NCBI GenBank assembly: GCA_027698105.1
Contig: JAQERH010000009.1
Coordinates: 1-64,000, forward strand
Length of the DNA stretch: 64,000 nt
Reading direction: 5' to 3'
Source: Lachnospiraceae bacterium AM93-12TA
GTDB lineage: Bacteria; Bacillota; Clostridia; Lachnospirales; Lachnospiraceae
Shown here: piece by piece, positions 61,596 to 64,000 of the stretch
How positions within the stretch are numbered: position 1 is the stretch's first letter
Layout: the number at the start of each line of letters is the position of its first letter
Made by a program: the position numbers and the translations under genes
The notes under the pieces: generated by a model
Told to the model about the DNA's origin: nothing
The model's database searches: none
Seen by the model: the letters and a program-made list of their open reading frames with translations, nothing else

Positions 61596-62921
61596 TTAAA
61601 TCTGCCTTCCTCCGGCCGTTACCTGATATTCCAGAGAAGTGTAGCCGTCCCGCCCCTTGCGCATTACTGTAATCACTGCAGTATCTCCAGGCTTAACGCT
61701 GAAAATCTGTGTGCTCAGCTCTTTCAGAGTGGCCACATCCCGGCCGTCAAAGCGCACAATAATATCGCCGTTCTGAAGTCCCGATTCATAAGCTGGTCCT
61801 CCTGAAACAGCGTCTGCAATGTAAACGCCTCTGGGGATCCCTTCTGCCTGCATGGCTTCACTGACCTCCTGCCCCTTAATTCCAAAATAGGCCGGCTCCA
61901 CCCCGTTGGTCATTTTTTCTAAAATTCCCTTGTAGTCGGAAATACTCATCACAGATTCCGAAGCAATGGAGCTTTCTTTTTTCAGGCTGTTGTCTGTCCA
62001 GCCGATAATCTCTCCATTCAGATTCATAATAAATGTGCCTGCCTCTTCACTGCTGGAAAGATCTGTAAACAGGATCCTGGTCACTCCGTCTGTCACAGGC
62101 ACATTCCTTGCCACATACGTAACAGCGCCAAACTCAAACGAGTGGACAATTCCAGCCGGAGCCCCCGCGCCAATAATAAAATCTCCTGTTTTCACCGAAT
62201 AGGAATTTCCAAGAGGAATAACATGAATCTCCCCCCGGAGCTCCGGATCCACTGCCTCTGCATCCGCCTGGATCACAGCCATGCCTGTCACACCATCGTT
62301 CTGAAGCACTGAGGCAGGAACTTCTGTTCCGTCAAAAAATTCCACACAAATAGAATCCGCCTGGGACACAGCTGAGGCTCTGGTCAGGATAATATATGCG
62401 CTGCTTGTCCTGGCAATGACAGCTCCTGCACAGTAGCCGCTGGTCTCAATCGGATTTCCAAACAGATCCGTCTGCTGCTTTCCCGAATGTACTGTGACAA
62501 TTCCGTGATCCACCTGCTGCTCAACTGCACGGACACTGTCATACATGGACTTTAAATCCTCTGATGTAAACTCATAGGTCTCCATGTAAGCCTTCACCGC
62601 CTCATCCACCGGAACTGTCTCCTCCGCTCCGCCGGACGCCTGCATCGAACCGCTCTCCTCCGGCTGTACATCCGGATCATCTCTGTTAAATTCTATGGCA
62701 GCGCTTTCTTTCTGGGGATCTCCTCCCCATCTGCCCTCTGACCACGTTCTGACTGCTGTAAAGCTCAGAGCCGACACAGCCCCGAACGCAGCTGCAGCCA
62801 AAAGAAACACAGCTGCCCTTGCCGCAATCTGCCCCTTCGTCAGTGGGGGCTTCACGATCTTTTCCCGCATAAACTCACGGCTGCGGGATTCCTTTTTATC
62901 AGGTCCTTCGGTATCTGACAT
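61596..62921 (-). CDS. HtrA-like membrane protein with PDZ domain, probable pseudoprotease
   Basis: A 441-residue protein with a cytoplasmic basic N-terminus, one membrane segment (about 36-60), a linker, a trypsin-like region (about 150-320) and a C-terminal PDZ domain (about 330-430; GIKGQEVSEAM, GPAYESGLQNGDIIVRFDG). The catalytic triad is not visible: the His motif (TNNHV) is replaced by ILTRASAV, the Asp motif (DLAV) by GMAVIQ, and the GNSGGP Ser motif by SSEEAGTFIMN. It should therefore be inactive and could sense or bind proteins. ATG at 62921 is chosen because the promoter lies over the longer in-frame starts. Confidence 0.8.
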   Translation of the reverse strand: MSDTEGPDKKESRSREFMREKIVKPPLTKGQIAARAAVFLLAAAAFGAVSALSFTAVRTWSEGRWGGDPQKESAAIEFNRDDPDVQPEESGSMQASGGAEETVPVDEAVKAYMETYEFTSEDLKSMYDSVRAVEQQVDHGIVTVHSGKQQTDLFGNPIETSGYCAGAVIARTSSAYIILTRASAVSQADSICVEFFDGTEVPASVLQNDGVTGMAVIQADAEAVDPELRGEIHVIPLGNSYSVKTGDFIIGAGAPAGIVHSFEFGAVTYVARNVPVTDGVTRILFTDLSSSEEAGTFIMNLNGEIIGWTDNSLKKESSIASESVMSISDYKGILEKMTNGVEPAYFGIKGQEVSEAMQAEGIPRGVYIADAVSGGPAYESGLQNGDIIVRFDGRDVATLKELSTQIFSVKPGDTAVITVMRKGRDGYTSLEYQVTAGGRQI

Positions 62922-62954
62922 CTTTCTTTTCCCTTCATGCTGCATAATTTCAGG

Positions 62955-62996
62955 AATACATATATGTATTATACGTGGCTTCCAGGGTGATTGCAA
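62955..62996 (-). promoter_or_regulatory. Promoter and palindrome of the HtrA-like gene
   Basis: On the minus strand TTGCAA (62991-62996) and TATAAT (62968-62973) are 17 bp apart. A perfect 16-bp palindrome, AATACATATATGTATT (62955-62970), overlaps the -10 end and the expected start site, which makes it a possible operator. The regulator is unknown. Confidence 0.75.
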
Positions 62997-63081
62997 GAAT
63001 ATTGTGGAAAATCAATGGACAGCGGAACATGATCGGAAGCAAACATGTTCCCTGCCCATAGTAAGCGTGTTTCCTCCTGCT

Positions 63082-63486
63082 TTAAGCTTCCCTGTCCCGT
63101 TTTTCCAAAATAGTCTGCGGAATCTCAGCAAATCTCCTTAAAAGATAAGCCTTCCCTTTTTCTCCTTTCCATTTATGCCAGAACCAGAGTGCGCTGCAGC
63201 AAAAGAGCACTGCGGCGATTAGCAGCGGATGATTGAAGTCTGCTCTGTCCAGAATCACATAGCTTATCAAAGCGGAAGCCGTGATGGACATTCCAGCTAT
63301 AGCGAGGGCAATCCTGATTACTGTTTCCTGAGACAATTCCAGAAAATAATTGTCCCATTCTTCAGAATTAAATTTCAACTGTCTCCCCTTTACATAAAAC
63401 ACAAGAAGGAACAGCCCCAAAGCAATCCCCTTAGCTGAGAGAACATTCATTCCTATGGAGCACACTAAAACAATTAAATCCTTCAT
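63082..63486 (-). CDS. Membrane protein, unknown function
   Basis: A 134-residue protein with hydrophobic segments near 3-30, 58-78 and 83-102 and a basic C-terminal tail (KGKAYLLRRFAEIPQ). No conserved motif was recognised. It lies in the same orientation as the protein that follows it further right and may form a pair with it. GAGG precedes the start. Confidence 0.6.
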   Translation of the reverse strand: MKDLIVLVCSIGMNVLSAKGIALGLFLLVFYVKGRQLKFNSEEWDNYFLELSQETVIRIALAIAGMSITASALISYVILDRADFNHPLLIAAVLFCCSALWFWHKWKGEKGKAYLLRRFAEIPQTILEKRDREA

Positions 63487-63588
63487 AAATGACTGCCTCC
63501 TATATTTCTAAACTATTTACCAAAAAAATTAGATAGTTTCCCGGTTTCCTTCTGCCTTTTGCAGAATTTCCCAGACTGCCAAACTCAG

Positions 63589-63984
63589 TCACCATTTCAG
63601 TGCTCTCACGATCCAGTGATAAGCAGCCGCTGTCCCGGCTGGAATTACCGCCAGGTAGCTGACGATGTTAAACAGCGTAAAATTGTAGGTATTCGATACC
63701 TCCCCGAATTCCAGCAGATAACGGCAGCCCATTCCTATGACAGTGAGCAAAAATGTTGTTATGTAAACCTCTTTCCCTCTGTCAGGCCCGAATATTCCAG
63801 CTGACGCCAGCGCAATCACACCGTAGCTTGACACCAGCACATATAACCCGCCAAAGTCCAGAGGAAACGGTTCGCTCCGAATGGGGAACACAAAACATCC
63901 GGCAAAGATGATATAACCCAGAAGCAGCACTCTGGGCAGCCTGGAATGAATCGCAAACAGTTTCTGAAGCCGTCCGCTTTTCAC
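63589..63984 (-). CDS. Membrane protein, unknown function, start uncertain
   Basis: A protein of at least 131 residues with four hydrophobic segments (about 20-35, 45-64, 73-88 and 100-125). No motif was recognised. The first candidate codon is GTG at 63984, with GGGA immediately before it, too close to act as a ribosome site; the frame stays open to the right edge of the window, so the gene may begin outside. Confidence 0.55.
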   Translation of the reverse strand: MKSGRLQKLFAIHSRLPRVLLLGYIIFAGCFVFPIRSEPFPLDFGGLYVLVSSYGVIALASAGIFGPDRGKEVYITTFLLTVIGMGCRYLLEFGEVSNTYNFTLFNIVSYLAVIPAGTAAAYHWIVRALKW

Positions 63985-64000
63985 TCCCAGGCAGACAACT

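Overview
The window reads as a chromosomal segment of a spore-forming anaerobic member of the Firmicutes, most likely Lachnospiraceae (Clostridium cluster XIVa type). The reasons are the mid-range GC content, strong AGGAGG-type ribosome binding sites, a SipL-like spore coat protein (DUF3794 plus LysM), a NiaR-type niacin regulator beside nadABC, CIRCE control of clpB, a monofunctional aspartate kinase, and many families typical of gut clostridia (DUF3841, DUF4367, DUF2142, GGDEF/EAL proteins with a PAS Cys motif). The species cannot be fixed from sequence alone. No rRNA, tRNA, CRISPR array, prophage or intact insertion sequence was seen.

Layout. 1-287: hairpin-rich intergenic DNA. 288-11932 (minus strand): one long surface-polysaccharide operon transcribed glf - licD - wzx-like flippase - class V aminotransferase - LicC/PntC-like cytidylyltransferase - DUF2142 membrane protein - three glycosyltransferases - DUF2304 - rfbC - ABC-2 export permease. 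Genes overlap or nearly touch. The cluster looks able to make a galactofuranose- and rhamnose-containing glycan carrying a phosphonate- or choline-type substituent. 12139-15903: a large c-di-GMP enzyme. 16118-22082: leuA, an Rpn-like nuclease and clpB. 22244-24864: an ArsR-controlled operon (arsR, CobW-type GTPase, small thioredoxin-fold protein, DUF318 permease). 25056-28710: nadA-nadB-nadC-niaR. 29130-31294: lipoprotein and malQ. 31451-35428: pyrC with a HAD phosphatase and small enzymes. 35575-37689 (plus strand): two DUF3841 paralogues and an OGG-type DNA glycosylase. 37832-39630: sigma factor with a DUF4367 partner and a secreted protein. 39787-47054: radical SAM, LysR, DUF554, NUDIX, phosphoesterase, CDF transporter and a GIY-YIG/YaaA fusion. 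47286-53004: OLD-type nuclease, SipL-like protein, TtcA and CysE. 53191-57197: alarmone-type HD hydrolase, MscS and GlgB. 57381-60090 (plus): lepB, lysC and a membrane protein. 60071-64000: rpiB, a YhaM-type nuclease, an HtrA-like pseudoprotease and two membrane proteins.

The most unusual signals are non-coding. Two long perfect or near-perfect palindromes about 41 kb apart (12042-12104 and 53112-53169) have unrelated 19-bp stems but loops that match at 19 of 20 positions, and a third loop copy lies beside the first. Two further long hairpins (31324-31391 and 19332-19397) may belong to the same family. A promoter-to-terminator unit of about 150 nt without a convincing gene (28905-29089) looks like a structured RNA with alternative pairings. 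A palindrome at 41801-41832 places a -35/-10 pair with 17-bp spacing on both strands. Among proteins, the HtrA-like protein lacking the catalytic triad, the GIY-YIG/YaaA fusion, the basic C-terminal extension of GlgB that overlaps mscS, and the phosphonate-type gene pair without a PEP mutase deserve checking.
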